64,000 nt of DNA from Tetrahymena thermophila SB210 (GCF_000189635.1 NW_002476199.1:124001-188000); one strand, 5' to 3'. Counted from the first letter of the stretch, positions 24,320-37,079 are shown. The notes: generated by a model not told the origin, from the letters alone. Made by a program: numbers and translations.

Positions 24320-26115
24320 TCAGTAACCGAATTAGGCGAGTTTATCCTTGATAGCCTTAAGAGCAGGAGCAGCGAGTTCCTTCTTTCTGGCATCAGCTTA
24401 CTTAACCTTCTTATCGTGGTAGGTTTTAGCTCTAGCTCTTCTCTTTTCTTCGAGCTTTTCGATGAGGGTTTGTTTGCCCCAACCAACGGAAGCACTCAAG
24501 TCACCCAACTTGCAGACGGGTCTAGAGTTTCTTAATCTTTAGACCTTCAAGGCATCGACAACGACTTACTTCTTAACTCTGTCGTAGGGGGTGGGGATAC
24601 CTTCGAAAATTTTTAGTCTTTCTGTTTATTATAAAATAAGATTGATGAGTTGATGGTTAAAATAAATTTTTTCATTTTATAAATAGCCAAACTAATTAAA
24701 ACTTTAAGAATCTAATTAAAAATATTATTGTCTTGTTTAATGTGTTTTGTTTTGTTTAGTTTATTAAGATTGTTTATGTATAATTCAACCTAAAGGGTAT
24801 TTATTTTTATCTAAATTAGGTCAGAAATACTTTTTTATAACAAATATTTTCAAATCATTCATTCATAAATGCACTCATTTATTTATTAATTCATTCAAAC
24901 AATCGGTTTATAGTGAAAGTTTTCAAAAAGTATTCAAATGCATATTCTTTTTTTGCTTATGTAGCAAAGTAGATTTAGCAATCAAATTTAATATTGATTC
25001 TACCTTATTATATTGTTCAAAGCATCAAAAATCCTACATCAATATTCTAAAAATAATTTTGCAAGTCTGCTAAGATTAGAATAAGATATAATAAATAACC
25101 TATGCTTTTTTAATATGCTGTGTGATAAATTGCTCTATGGATATTTAAATGCTATATAAAACTTAATTAATTTTGTTTCAGCTTCGAATTCTACTAATTT
25201 CATACTTTAATACTCCTTTGAAGATATATAGATAGATAGTAACTGTTTTTTGATATTATGAGAAGGAGATAAATAGATACAAGTGTTTTGCATAACACTC
25301 TCAATTTCCTTTAATACTCTTGAAAATAGTTGTTAATTTGAAATTGTATAGTTAGTAGTCATATTTATTTTTGCATTTATTCTACCTAGTAATCTTAATG
25401 TTTTTGCAATTTTTGTTTTGATGAAAATTCAATTAAACATTTGAAAGCTATAATAACCCTTTAAAATGATTTGCTAGTTTGATATTTCGGCAAAGAAGCT
25501 AAGGTTTTTTAATTGTATAAACTACTAGTTTATAAGAAATCACCTTATAAAATGAACAAAATATCTCAAAAGCTTGATTTGAAAGACCTACTCATTATTC
25601 ACTAATCCATACTAGTCAAGAAAAACTTTAAAAACTAGTGAAAAGCGATTAAATAAGGGGAATTAAAAACAAAACATTTTAATATTATGATAAATCATAT
25701 TGCGTTTTTATACATTTTTTTAATAAGTTAGACAATATATTGTTAATTTCGTTCTTTACTTAATCAGTCAGTCAGCTTGGCAATTTATAAACAAACAATC
25801 ATTTTAGAAAATTTTATTACCTAAGGCAGCAGCACCCTTGGGGGTCTTATGAGGGAGCATACCTCTGACGGCTCTCCAGAAAATTCTAGAGGGAGCTCTG
25901 AAATGTTGAACACCTCTTCTGGGGTTGTGGTTCATCCATTTGTTAAGGAATTCGGAGAATTTAACTCTGTTTCTGAAGAGAGAGCCAGAGATGTTAATAG
26001 CTTCAGTTCTAACAACAACAATTCTTTGACCACTCAAAAGTTCCTTGGCAACGTAAGAAGCGAGTCTACCCAATAAGTGACCCTTAGCATCAATAACTAC
26101 AAGCTTGTCGAACAT
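24320..26115 (-). CDS. RPL13A: 60S ribosomal protein uL13 (L13a)
   Basis: Large-subunit ribosomal protein. Exon 1 (26115-25821) encodes [20 protein letters not shown] through [20 protein letters not shown] and [14 protein letters not shown]. Exon 2 (24621-24320) continues [60 protein letters not shown] and ends in LAQFGY. Together they give 198 residues, near the normal length of about 200. The junction [12 protein letters not shown] matches the family and fixes the splice sites GTAATAAAA and AATAAACAG. The intron (24622-25820) is 1,199 nt, far longer than others here. Codon use favours C- and G-ending codons, unlike neighbours, as expected for a highly expressed ribosomal gene; Gln is TAA or CAA. 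Confidence 0.97.
24622..25820 (-). other. 1.2-kb intron of the uL13 gene
   Basis: The intron lies between GTAATAAAAT (5') and TTTATAATAAACAG (3') on the minus strand. It is AT-rich but less monotonous than nearby spacers, with mixed-sequence stretches around 25020-25640. I found no box C/D snoRNA pair (RTGATGA with CTGA) on the sense strand and no coding-like frame, so any internal function is unproven. Confidence 0.85.
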
Positions 26116-27217
26116 TTTCCTTTATTATTTCTATTTATTTATTTAATTTATTTTTTATCCTTCTCTTAATTTTATTTTTTTTACTTTATTAATTTCCTTT
26201 ATCAATTGCTAATCTTAAATGAATGTGTCCTTAGGTTTATTATTTTCTTAATTAAAAGAGTCCCTTTACTTTCCCCACATTAACTATTAATTAATCTTTT
26301 TAACCTCCCTCTTAATTTGCCCTTTTATCATTCATTTCTATCAATTTACTCTTCTTTTTGACATATCTTTCTTTATTTTCATTCTAAAATGAATGAATCT
26401 CCTTATCCAAAGCTCTTTGTGCTTCATTTTTTAAATACTTTCAATCGTTTATGTTCATCTCTATGCAGATAGATAGATCCTTTTAATTCACTTATCAAGC
26501 AAGCCATCAAGCCCAAATAATGAAAGCTCTGCTCTGTATTTTTTTTTTTTTCAAGGCGAAAATTTACCATCATATAGTATTTCAATATTTTGGTTTTGAA
26601 AACTGTTTGATTTAAAAAAAATATTTTTATAAATAGGTTCAAAATTTTTTAATAAAAATAATTTTAATTTAATTTTGTTAAAAAAATGCTTAATTTTTTA
26701 ATTTAATTCTTCTAATTTCATAAGCAAAAAAAATATTTTTCTAATAAAAAAAATTTTTTTTAAATTATAAAAAAATAATAAAAAAAGCTATCTTAAAGAT
26801 AAAAAAAAGAAAGAACATTTGCTCAAAATTATCTTTAATTAATAACGTTAACAAATAATAATTTTTTTTAGTTTATTTAGTTCATGTAAAATATTCATTT
26901 TTTTCTTGAATATTAATTAAACTAAAAGTATTATAAAAATAATACTATGATAAATTCAACTACTTTAAATTGAATTAACTAAAAAAATAGTTATAAAATA
27001 AGTTAGCAAAATAATAAATAATTAACTAAATAACTAACAAGCAAATTTGATTGATTGTTCATTAGATTAAATAAGTTATAAGACTAAATCAAAGGTATTT
27101 CTACAAAAAACTTATTGTTGATAAATAAAGTGTAGGAAGGAAGGAAGGAAAAAAGAAAGAAAGAATAATTAGCATCAAGGATCATAAAATTAATATTAAA
27201 ATACTGTAAATATTTAA
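26116..27217. promoter_or_regulatory. divergent intergenic region between uL13 and the next gene
   Basis: About 1.1 kb between divergent start codons. Just upstream of the uL13 ATG the plus strand is T- and C-rich (TTCCTTTATTATTTCTATTT). Around 27134-27164 there is a purine tract (GGAAGGAAGGAAAAAAGAAA). An open frame at 26424-26642 (-) has no coding character. Regulatory content is inferred from orientation only. Confidence 0.4.
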
Positions 27218-28999
27218 ATGTCTCTCCTTTAAGGTGTTATAAAGAAAAAACTTGCTATGTCTAAAGAAAACATAGTCTTTTCATCAGAAGACTCTTTTAA
27301 TACTGATAATTCATTTAATTCATCAGTAGAAAATGATAACACAGATGGTAAATATATTAAAAGCTTTATTGAAATATAATTAATTCTAATTGGATGAAAA
27401 AATGTTATGTTTTTAAAACAAATAGACTATAAAAATACTTTTTTTCATTTAAAGGAGCAAATGAACCAATTGTTTATTGCAAATCCTGAGCTTTAAGACA
27501 ATCTCACTTTTGAATCTTTTGATCCTGAGTAATATGAAAACGACCAAAGAGACGAGGAAGAAAAAAAAAAGTAGAAAATGGATCTACATACAAACCCTAT
27601 CTAATAAATACCAAAACCAAATTATGTGACAGAATAAACAAAATTGGAAGAATTAAAGAAGCTAAAAGATAAGGAACAAAAATAGAAATCAAAATTATGG
27701 TCTTCCTTAAGCAAAAATATAGTAAGAAATGGGCACTATTCTACAAAAATACCAACTCTTGAAACAGTAAATCACAGGTAAAAAAGAGTTAATTTTAAAA
27801 ATTAAATGTATTTCAAATATTCTATTTATAAATTAATTGTAAAACTAACTAGTTAAGCCTATTTTTAGTTTTTAACGATTCTTTATGATCTTATTAATTT
27901 AAATAACAAAAGGTTAAATGTTTATAAACATGAAATAGAAAGGGTTGACTATATAGATATTTTAACTAAAGAAAATATGCCTCCTTCTTCTTCATCAAAA
28001 AATCCTTTGAGCAGAAGAAGCAGTGATATGAATATAAATGAACCTACTTAATAGCAGCTTACAACTACAAATTAAATATAAACTTAATCATAAAATACAA
28101 ATGCAAATAAGAAAGAAAATAAATCTGTAGAGAGCAGTGAGGAAGAAGAGGAGTAATTGAACCCAGGTGGAGAAATAGAATATTTCTCATTTAAAAAGAA
28201 AATGCAAATGAAAGCTAAAGAATTACGTGAAAAATAAGAAATGCTGAAAGAGAAAAAAAGATAAAAGAAAAGACATGCTGTCACAACTCGTGGATTTGCT
28301 GCAATAGCTTAATTACAAGAATAATTAGAAAATAATCCTAATACAGATAGAAAGTAATTATTTGCACAACTACGATCTTCAAGTTAAATGCTAAATCCTG
28401 CTTTATTTAATAATACTGCCACTTTAGGAGAAAAGAGATCTTCTATATCACCTGCTAAACAAAAAACAAGTTAATCAAGCTCAAGTCAATTACCAAATAA
28501 TAATACATCTCCTCAACCTCGTAAATCTGTATTTAATAGACTTGTGAATTAAGGTGGTTAAATCAAAACATCGAACAGCGGAGATTTTACTATAGATGCA
28601 AATAAGCTGGAGCAGCATGAGTCCGGAGATTAATTTCACTCTAAAATAGGCAAAGCTCTCTATCTTGCTATGTAATAAAGTAAAGGAGATAAGGAAAGTT
28701 TTAGAAAGCTAGCTTAAAATACTCTTCGAGATTACAATAAAAGTAAAGCTAATTTATTCAAAGCAAAAAAATTCCCTCCTTCACTACCCAAATTTACTTA
28801 AGAGGATAATATCCACTTAAATTAACTCTTACCAGATTTTAATAACCCTATGTTTGTTGCAAATAAGTCAGATCCCTTTGAAGAAATAAAAGATTTTTAA
28901 CCTGCACCAAACTCAAGTGAATCAGAGTTTCTTACCGTAATTGATAAAATATAAAAAGGAAAGTTGGTAAATTTATGGAAGTAGCAACAGGCCTTTTGA
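27218..28999 (+). CDS. Gln/Ser-rich protein of unknown function
   Basis: Three exons (27218-27347, 27426-27777, 27913-28999) give 522 residues; all three join in frame. It starts MSLLQGVIKKKLAMSKENIV. Exon 2 encodes DYKNTFFHLKEQMNQLFIAN and an acidic then Lys/Gln-rich segment. Exon 3 carries VYKHEIERVDYIDILTKENM, an acidic run after SVESSEEEEE, a basic helix with coiled-coil character (FKKKMQMKAKELREKQEML, then KEKKRQKKRHAVTTRGFAAI), and Ser/Pro/Gln-rich linkers. The C-terminus has more ordered blocks (KIGKALYLAMQQSKGDKESF, KFPPSLPKFTQEDNIHLNQL). I recognise no domain, signal peptide or membrane segment. The charge pattern would suit a nucleic-acid- or cytoskeleton-associated protein, which is a guess. 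The first acceptor (27425) was chosen because it gives continuous frame and protein-like sequence. Confidence 0.75.
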
Positions 29000-29693
29000 T
29001 CTCATAAAAATAAATACTTTTTACTACTTGTATATTAAATAGTTTGTTTATATTATTTTTCTGATGTAAGATAAAAATTGTTTTATCATTTAACTTATTT
29101 TTAAAAACTCAATTTAAAATCAATCATGATTTTTCTAATTTTTTTGTTTAAAAAATTAATTACTCATTAGAAAATAAAATGTAATCAAAAGATTTATATT
29201 TTTTATTTGTAAAATGAAATAAAAAATGTAATTAATTTTTATAAATCATTTTATTTTTACTTTTCACAAAAATAAATATTTCATTAAATATGAAATTGAT
29301 AATTAGATTAAATGCATTTTTATAGCTTCTAACTTAAATTATTTATTTTAATATTATTAAATAAGTTTGATTGCAAAATATTTAAGTGAAAAGTTTAAAA
29401 CTATCTAATTCACTGTTAGATTATTAATAATTATTTTTTAATTTTTTTAGGCATCTATTAATACTGCTAAATTTAGGAAGAAACTTACATAAATTTAGAA
29501 TAAATAAATATTTACTATATGAAAAAAGATAAATTGAAATAGGCAAAAATAATATTATTATATTTATCAGAAATCTCTTAAGTTTATATATTTATTGATA
29601 TTGATTGATTGATAGATAGATTGCTGTCCTTAAAATTTTATATTTTTTAGTTAAAATTTAAATATATCCCAAAAATAGCTCTCTAATAATATT
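29000..29693. other. convergent intergenic spacer
   Basis: About 700 bp of AT-rich DNA between the 3' ends of two genes; it must hold both polyadenylation regions. A short GATT/GATA run lies near 29600-29622. Nothing else is visible. Confidence 0.55.
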
Positions 29694-31003
29694 TCATTAT
29701 GCTGCATTAAGCTATTTTAATTTGAGCTTTTCTGCTTTATATTTAGACTCAAACTTGTCTATTATATCAGTCCAGTTGTTATATTTCTCTCCTATTTTCT
29801 TGCACAAAAAGAAATACTTGCTTAAACAATTATTTTCACATTCTTTTTTGATAACTTCTCCTTTACTTCCGTTTAACTTATTGAAAACACCTTATTTGCC
29901 ATCATCGTCATTAGATTGATCTTCAGTGAGAGTGTTGTTTAGCATAATTGAGTCTTCCAAATTTATTGATTAGTCAGAAATATTATTCTCTATGAATGAT
30001 TAAGTAGGATCTTCGTACATATTAGAAGCACATATTGAACACCATGCAAACTCTGATAAATTTCTAATAAACCAATCACTTCTTTTAAGTTTTTCTTTAA
30101 GTAATTTTCTCTTTTTTTTGCAAATATTTGATTTACATAAGATTCTATCACTTGATTATTACTAAGTTAACCCACTAATTCTTGTTTCATATTTCTTTTT
30201 TAAGGAATCTCTCTCAGATTCGCTTTCAGCTTGGAGGGTCTTTATTTTTTAATCATACAATTTCTTAATTCCTTCTTTTTCAGATTCACATTAATTTACA
30301 ATTTTCTTTGCTAAAATGTCACCTTATAAATTAAATTAAAAAGATTATTAAATATTTGGCGTTAAAAATTTAAGAAAGGAATTCACGTGGAATTATATTA
30401 AGTGTTAATAAGAAATAGCTGTTAATAACTTGAAAAAAAAAATATTAATATACTGAGAATGTTTTTCATTTTTTCAGACATTTCCGAGATAAGCTACATC
30501 ATTATTACATTTTGTTAGTTTTTATCTTCTTAAATTTTAAAGTTCAATTGCTTGATTTGTGTGTTCAGGTGATTTTTATACATTTAAAAGCATGCTTCAA
30601 TGACAATTATTGCTATTGAGGTTATGATTAACTTATTATTATTATCTTCTTGATATTCAATAAATCCTATGTAAATAAGATAGCAGGTTGTTACAACAAA
30701 GCATAAAATTTATAAGTTATAAATTTTCTTAATAAAATCCTCATTTTTTTCTATACGCTTATTAACAATTTATGCATCTTATTCGAATTCCTCAAGCTTT
30801 CTCCTAAATCTATCGCTTAAAAAATTATTGCTTTCCTTCTTTTTGCCCAAGCGAAAAGAAATAATAGAAATAGAGATAACCACTACAGTAATAAGTAAGT
30901 GCTAAATCTAAATTTTTTAATAAGGAATGTAATCTAAGTACTCTACCAAAGAGTAAATCTACTCTTGGAATTAGCTAGCTTTTAAAAGATCTTATTAGTC
31001 CAT
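29694..31003 (-). CDS. small multi-pass membrane protein with cytosolic tail, unknown function
   Basis: Two exons (31003-30454 and 30322-29694), with a 131-nt intron splitting a Ser codon, give 392 residues. It starts MDQQDLLKASQFQEQIYSLV. Hydrophobic segments sit at about residues 36-50 (LLITVVVISISIISF), 98-114 (ILCFVVTTCYLIYIGFI) and 124-138 (KLIITSIAIIVIEACF). A charged, coiled-coil-like stretch (RFRRKLEEFEQDAQIVNKRI) separates the first two. After the third comes a long cytosolic tail with another coiled coil (SEKEGIKKLYDQKIKTLQAE), a basic patch, and a cysteine-containing segment RSDWFIRNLSEFAWCSICAS. The arrangement recalls ER-shaping proteins such as Lunapark, but the paired CxxC zinc motif is not clearly present, so this is only a suggestion. 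Confidence 0.75.
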
Positions 31004-31716
31004 ACTCAGTATTACTAATTTTTTTTTTAATTAAATGAGTTTATAATTAAATTTTATAATTTTACTAAATTTATCAAGTATATTAATTTACACTTTTTTT
31101 TTTTAGTTAATTGCGCGATATAAATAAAAAAATAAATATCATTCTAATAAACTTACTTCATTTTAGTTGATTTATAAAATTTAAATATAAGAATTATAAA
31201 AAAATTTTAACAACTTTGATTCTATGCTAAATCAAAGTATGTTCATGACATAATTTGAGTGATGAAAACTCTTAAAACTAAAAGGTGGGCTTTCTAGAAT
31301 TTGATTAAAGAAAGATTGTATTTGATTAACAAATGTAATAAATTTGAGGTTTGGAAGAGTTATTTGAATTTAAATAAATTCCTTTATTTTTAATATAAAG
31401 TGTTTAGTTAAACAAGTCAAAACTACAATAAGAACAAGTATTTCGTTAATTTAAACATCTATATCTAGTATTTTAATATTATAAACTGATTTTATAAATA
31501 AACTTTTTTTATTTTTTTGAAGAAGCAAATTATTTGTTTTTTTGTTATAATAAATTAAATTAAATAAATTTAGTTTTAAAAAAAATTGAATTATTTGTAA
31601 AAAGATAATAATTCTAAGAAACTTAAGACTTTTAATATTAGTGATAAATTAATATTTGATTGCAATTTTCATGTAGATAAATATAGTAGAAGGTTAAGGG
31701 GTATTTAAATTTAAAA

Positions 31717-32370
31717 ATGGCAGATATGTGTGAAGGTTATTTAAAGAGTAACTATTTTAATGGAAAAATTTCATGCAACTTTAACCCAAGAATCTATTTG
31801 TAAAAATAAATATGCCATGATAAAATTGAAGGATATAGGATTTCTGAGTAAAGATCTGAAAAATAACACCAAGTCTATAATAATAAAAGTTAAAATGATA
31901 ATTTTAACTAATATTTTTAATAATTTTTATATACATTTTAAAAAAATGAATTTTTTTTAGACTATGTTAATTAAAATATATAAAAGTTAATGAATAATAC
32001 TAGTATAAATTTAATTAATTATTTATTTATTTATTTACGATTTGCAAATTAATAAATGTTATTTATAGATAGTTTTCTGTTTTTTATTATTAATCTAGGT
32101 TTATTAGAATTATATTATTTTATTATATTTCTTTGTTTGTTTGTTTATTTATTTATTTACATTAGGAAAAACAATTAATTTTTAATTTTTAGGAGAATAA
32201 GAAATTATTTTTTAATATAGTTTACTCAATTTTATTTAGTTATTTTTTATTATTTTTCATTTCAAATAGTTCCTTTTAAAGATGGTTGCAAAATTTCAAT
32301 AATCTCACGTGGTGATATTCTTTAAGAAGGGTTAATAGTGAGCATACGCTTAAGTAAACTTCTTAATTGA
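31717..32370 (+). CDS. doubtful open frame, first part protein-like
   Basis: Frame from ATG 31717 to TGA 32368, reading TAA/TAG as Gln. The first 30 residues (MADMCEGYLKSNYFNGKISC, then NFNPRIYLQKQI) have mixed, protein-like composition. The remainder is Gln/Asn/Phe-rich and then runs antisense into the 3' end of the kinase gene. It may be a short gene with an unrecognised intron, a fragment of a lost gene, or chance. The rest of the 31004-32261 spacer is plain AT-rich DNA. Confidence 0.15.
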
Positions 32371-35300
32371 TCATCGACAACGATGTTAGAATAGTTTTAT
32401 TCATTTAATATAAAATCTAGGTTATTAATAGTTTCTATTTATTTTTAAATTATACTTTCAAAAACTCTATTTTTCACTGCGAACAATCCGCATTTTATTA
32501 ATTCTTATCCTTAAAAGTTTATTTTTGTTTTTAATGACATCCATAATGGAATACCATTTATTAGCTCTAAGACAACACAACCTAAACTCCAAATATCTAT
32601 CACATGTGGGATGTGATAGTCTTTTAGATAATCAACTAATTATTTATTGTAGTTAAGATTGTTTGTATAAAGTATGTAATTTAATATCTCTGGTGCCATA
32701 TATTCAGGAGTGGCCATAGAGAAATTTTTTAAATTTCCAAATGTGAAGGCTGAGCCATAATCAATAAGCTTTACTTAATCCAATTTTAATAATTTTTTAT
32801 TTTTAGCATCTGGTTTAGTTTTTATTAAAATGTTCTCAGTTTTGAGGTCTGAGTGAACTATTTTTTAATCAGAAATCACTAACAACGCATGAGAGAGTTC
32901 AAATATTAAGTGTTTTAGAATATTTAAATTGCTCCTCATTTAAATGTACATTTCTTTATAAATAATCTAATTTCAAATAAAAATAAGCTTTAAATTATTT
33001 TGGTTACAAAATTGTTTACTTTATATATTCTCTCTCCTTCTGGGGTTTTTCCTTCTCCTTTTAAATCATACAAATTTGTACCTAATGAATCACCGCTTAA
33101 CTCATAAAATAGCCAGGTATCCACAGGTTTCAAATCATATCCAGCTAATTTTATCATGTTATTTATACCTTAAATTTTTAAATCATTTCATTTAATAAAC
33201 AGCAAAAAAAATATTAAATTTTACCTCTGCACCCTTTATATTATGATTTTGGTTAGCCATTCTCAAAAAATTAACTCCCAAACCATATTTCTTTAATATG
33301 AGTTTGATGAACATTCTTTGTGGACACCTATTTAATTGCATATTGCTCTTTTGTGTTATTATTTTCTCCAAGCCAAACTAATGCAAAACCTCCTCTAATA
33401 ATTTCATTAATTTCAAATAAATTTTAAAGAATTTTCTACAAAAAATATTTTTTTTACCTTCCTAATAATCTAATTTTGGTAAAATTAGAAGGAAAACGGT
33501 CTCCAAAAGTATTCCATTCATCATCTGTCATGTCATAAAGTACTTTTGGGTGAACAACTTATTTTGCTTGTTGTTTTTCTTAGAGTTATTGCTAAGAGAC
33601 AATTTATGCTATCCTCTGTTAGTATTAACTTTAAATTTATTATTATTATTATTGTTAATTCTTTTCTGATTACTATTAATCAGTATGCTATATATGTTGG
33701 TTTGATATGTTTGTACTTTAATTATGAGATTAGTTATAACTTTTATTAGCTGAAGTTGTAGTGGAAGTATCCTGCTGATTAAAATTAATCTATACTTGAT
33801 TTTTATTTCTAATATCAGATTACATCTAAGGTACCCACTCTTTCTAAGGTTCAAAGTCATCTGCAAATTCTGTGAATATTCTCTTACGTTAATAAAGAAC
33901 ACTAGGCTATTAATTTTTATTTAAATCTCTGTACTTATCAATTCTGCTTTAGGCTTTACTTTAGTTTATGGAAGCACTTACATAATTATTTTCTTTGTTT
34001 TATTCATTTTTTTTAGTGTATTCTAAAAAATTATAAGTTATTTATTTATTATGCTCTGATTCTTAGGTTTGAGATCTTCTTTTTCCCTGATTTTACTAAG
34101 CTATAAGAATATCTATGTATTATTTAGTTTAAATATTAGAAGTTATTGGAGTCTTTCCTCCTTAGGATCTGTTTATTATTCCATTCTACTTTTAAAATTA
34201 TGCATTTTAATTCTATTTTTAATCTTCTTCAGTAGTAGTAGTGCATTAACTCTGACTTTAAAGAGCTGTTTACTATAAAATTTATTTATTAATGTATTTA
34301 AGAAATTAATTTTTGTTGAAATTAATTTAATTAGTTCGTTAAAATCTTAAATTTTTTGAAAATAAATTTAAACATTAATCAATTTACTTGTTAGAAAATA
34401 AATAAATAAATATTTATAACATGTTTGTTTAACTAAAAATAAAATTAAAAAATTAAAATTTAATTAATTAATCAATTAATTACTTATCGGTTTCTAAATT
34501 GGATAGCAAAATTGTTATTTTATCCATTCTTAGTACTTTGGAAAAACTAATTGTTGCTTGAATTGAGATCAGAGTTTTTACTTACTTAGAATAAGCTGTT
34601 TTCGTGATCTATAGACATTACACTTCTTCTTTTTGCACTATCATTAATTTAATTCAGTTTACTTTGTCTTCCTTGAACTAGTTTTATGAAAAAGTTTATT
34701 AATAAAATACAATATACTAACCACCTTTAAATTTTTGTCAAATCTTTTATAAATTAATTTTACAGACGCTAATTGGGCGATTTTAAGGTGAGGTGCTTGG
34801 TGTAAATTCGTTCCTATATTTATCATTCTATATCTTCGATGCACTTGATTCACCTCTTTAAGCTGGATTGTGACCTTACGAAGATTTATTTCTTTTAGGT
34901 TTTATCATATTTGTTAAATTGCTGTCATAGTAATGACTCATTTAGTTCAGCTAATTGGTATTTCCACAATATATCTTTGTTACAATATTTTTAACTCTTG
35001 ATCTTACACTATCTTTTCCTACTGATTTATTTCTGATCTAATTGTTAAAAATAATAAACTTATAGTGTAATTTATGAAAAATTTTTTAAATAGTAAACTT
35101 GACTTAAATATAACAAACATTCTTTGCCCATTTAAGTAGGTTTATAATGTAAATTATTTTAATATGCAATTTGTAAATTACTTGATTGGTTGCTGACTGT
35201 GGCATCAAAAATCGCCCACATGATGATCCTACTCTTGTAGAGTCATTTAGATTAATTTCTGTTGGTAAAATTTAGTGGTTTGCAAAATCTTCATAAATAT

Positions 35301-35622
35301 CTGTATTGATTCGCTGTGGACGTGAAATAGGTTAGTTTATGTTTATCTTTTTTCTTTTTTTTGATGTAGCTGTTGATGGCGTATAAACACTAAATATTTA
35401 AGTGAAATCTTGCTAAGTAGATTTTGCAATAACTTATTTCAGTGTTTCGTTGGGAGAAATATTTCTACCTAAAGGTGTTTAATTTCCATTATTATTTGGG
35501 GCTGCCATAAATCTTCTAAATTATGTGGTGAGCATGTTTTTATTTTATGTAGATTAATTGCTTTTAGTGGATTGAACTACATGAAAATCAACATCAGTTT
35601 AAATTCTAATGCTATTCTCCAT
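32262..35622 (-). CDS. protein kinase, CMGC type (DYRK/CLK-like)
   Basis: Multi-exon Ser/Thr (possibly dual-specificity) kinase gene ending at TGA 32262. ATG 35622 gives MENSIRIQTDVDFHVVQSTK; the frame remains open upstream to about 35913, so the true start is uncertain. The N-terminal 500 or so residues are low complexity. The kinase domain occupies about 33.5-32.3 kb: IRLLGR|GGFALVWLGENN (Gly-rich loop across a short intron), QYAIKQV (Lys of VAIK), GYDLKPVDTWLFYELSGDSL (hinge), IVHSDLKTENILIK (catalytic loop, about 32.86 kb), VKLIDYGSAFTFGN (DFG as DYG), PEYMAPEILN and DIWSLGCVVLELINGIPLW, ending with SQRISPREIIEILQ. H-S-D in place of H-R-D is typical of the DYRK/CLK/SRPK group, where that Arg is absent. 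Introns split both N-terminal and catalytic parts (near 35.1, 34.4, 33.45, 33.2 and 33.0 kb). Confidence 0.88.
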
Positions 35623-36530
35623 CTTTTTTGGATAATTTATTTGCTTAAATTAAGATAATTTGATTTGATCCACTAATCTTAAATTTTTGGCTAAGCTGAT
35701 ACCTTGCTACCTATTTTTTGTTTAACCACTAAATCCAATGTTTAATAGAATGTTATCACTAAATTTGGTATTCGGTAAATTATTAATTTTTTTTCTTATC
35801 AAAACAAATAAACAAACAAACAAACAAATAATAACAATATTAAAAAGCTTTATTAATTTTGTTAAGTATAATAGCTTTGGTGATGTAAAACAAATAAATA
35901 CTCTCTCATGCATTTATTAAACAAAAGACTAACTTTAGAAAAAAAATTCTAAAAGTAGATAGATAAATAGATATTGATTCCATAGCTATGAAATTAGTCT
36001 TCCAACTGAAAAATATTAAGGGAAAGCTCAAAAATAAAAGTTAATCAAAAGACTAATTATATCCACTCTTTTACTATAATTCGCTCAATTTAATTCATTC
36101 ATTTTTCATCACTAAAAAAAACTAAATAAATAAATAACTTACTTAATAATTAATTAATTTATTTATTTATTTAAATAGTAATAAGTATTTACATTCCAAA
36201 AATTTATAAAAGCAAATAAATAAATTAAAATATTTATTTTTTCTTAAAAATAATTTCATAAAATATTAAATTTAAACTATTTCTAATTAAGCTAACAATT
36301 AATTTTATTTAAATATTTTAATTACAAAATAAACTTAAAAAAATATATATTTAATTTTTATTCTCTTTTTAATTTAATTATTTTATTGACAATTAAAAAT
36401 AAAATAAAAAAAATATATTTAAAATAACTTTGATTTAAATAACTTTATTCTTATATATTAAGGAAAGAAAGTAAGTAAGTGTAAATAAATATTCTTTTTA
36501 AGTGTAGTGTAATTTAAGTATTTGTTTAAA
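35623..36530. other. AT-rich spacer with short microsatellite
   Basis: About 900 bp. A short (AAAC)n run sits at about 35809-35827 inside open frames on both strands that have little coding character apart from the possible upstream extension of the kinase gene. The part from 36100 to 36480 is extremely AT-rich. Confidence 0.5.
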
Positions 36531-37079
36531 ATGCTTGAAATATTTCATTAGTTTTGTTATTACTATATACTCATTCTTTATCTTATTAATAAATTTTCTT
36601 AATAGTCAGTTGCTTACTTTGAAAGTTTATAAGTTAAAGGTTAGTATTATTATGAATAGCTTATACTAAAAGAATTTTATCTTGGACTTTTTGCTTTATT
36701 TTATTATGCTAAGCTTTAACTAGAATCAGAATGTTTGAGACCATTCTAAGGAGTTAAAGAGCTTAGAATTTAACTTTTAGGGGTCAATAACTATTAATGA
36801 ATGCTATCTCTAAAGATTGATTATTTTAATTAAAGAGAAAATTACATGTTTCTTTACTTTTCGTCAAATTATTCTTTTACTTTAAGGGAATCATATGAAT
36901 TAAGGTTTATTATTGGTATTTAACTTGCCTTTGATTCAGGCTACTATTGAGGTGTTTATGAAAGATACGATTAATTCATGTTGCTTATCTTTGGAAATCC
37001 ATCAAAGCTTAAATTTGAAGCCCCTTATTTATATGCCAAAATACTTTTTTACATTTTACTCGTACTGTCTTAACGATGA
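36531..37079 (+). pseudogene. broken reading frame of unknown family
   Basis: One reading frame from ATG 36531 to TGA 37077 looks coding throughout but contains two in-frame TGA codons, at 36798 and 36948. Sample stretches are VAYFESLQVKGQYYYEQLIL and FYLGLFALFYYAKLQLESEC before the first TGA, YFNQRENYMFLYFSSNYSFT between them, and VYERYDQFMLLIFGNPSKLK after the second. No intron that removes either TGA was obvious. Because TGA is the normal stop here, the simplest reading is a decaying gene. A second frame (from about 36913, with GGTAAGAAG after CTTAACGATGAA) is an alternative with an intron donor. Aromatic and hydrophobic content suggests a former membrane-associated protein; family unknown. 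Confidence 0.35.

Noticed and set aside
24622-25820. Possible snoRNA in the uL13 intron (TGATGA near 25428 on the plus strand)
   Set aside because: The motif is on the antisense strand and has no paired CTGA box at a suitable distance.
25849-26076. 75-codon open frame on the plus strand
   Set aside because: It lies entirely antisense to uL13 exon 1, whose protein match is unambiguous.
33546-34278. Several short open frames on both strands
   Set aside because: They fall within the low-complexity N-terminal coding region of the kinase gene.
35722-35920. Open frames on both strands around the (AAAC)n run
   Set aside because: Frames arise from the repeat itself; only a possible upstream extension of the kinase remains, without a supported start.
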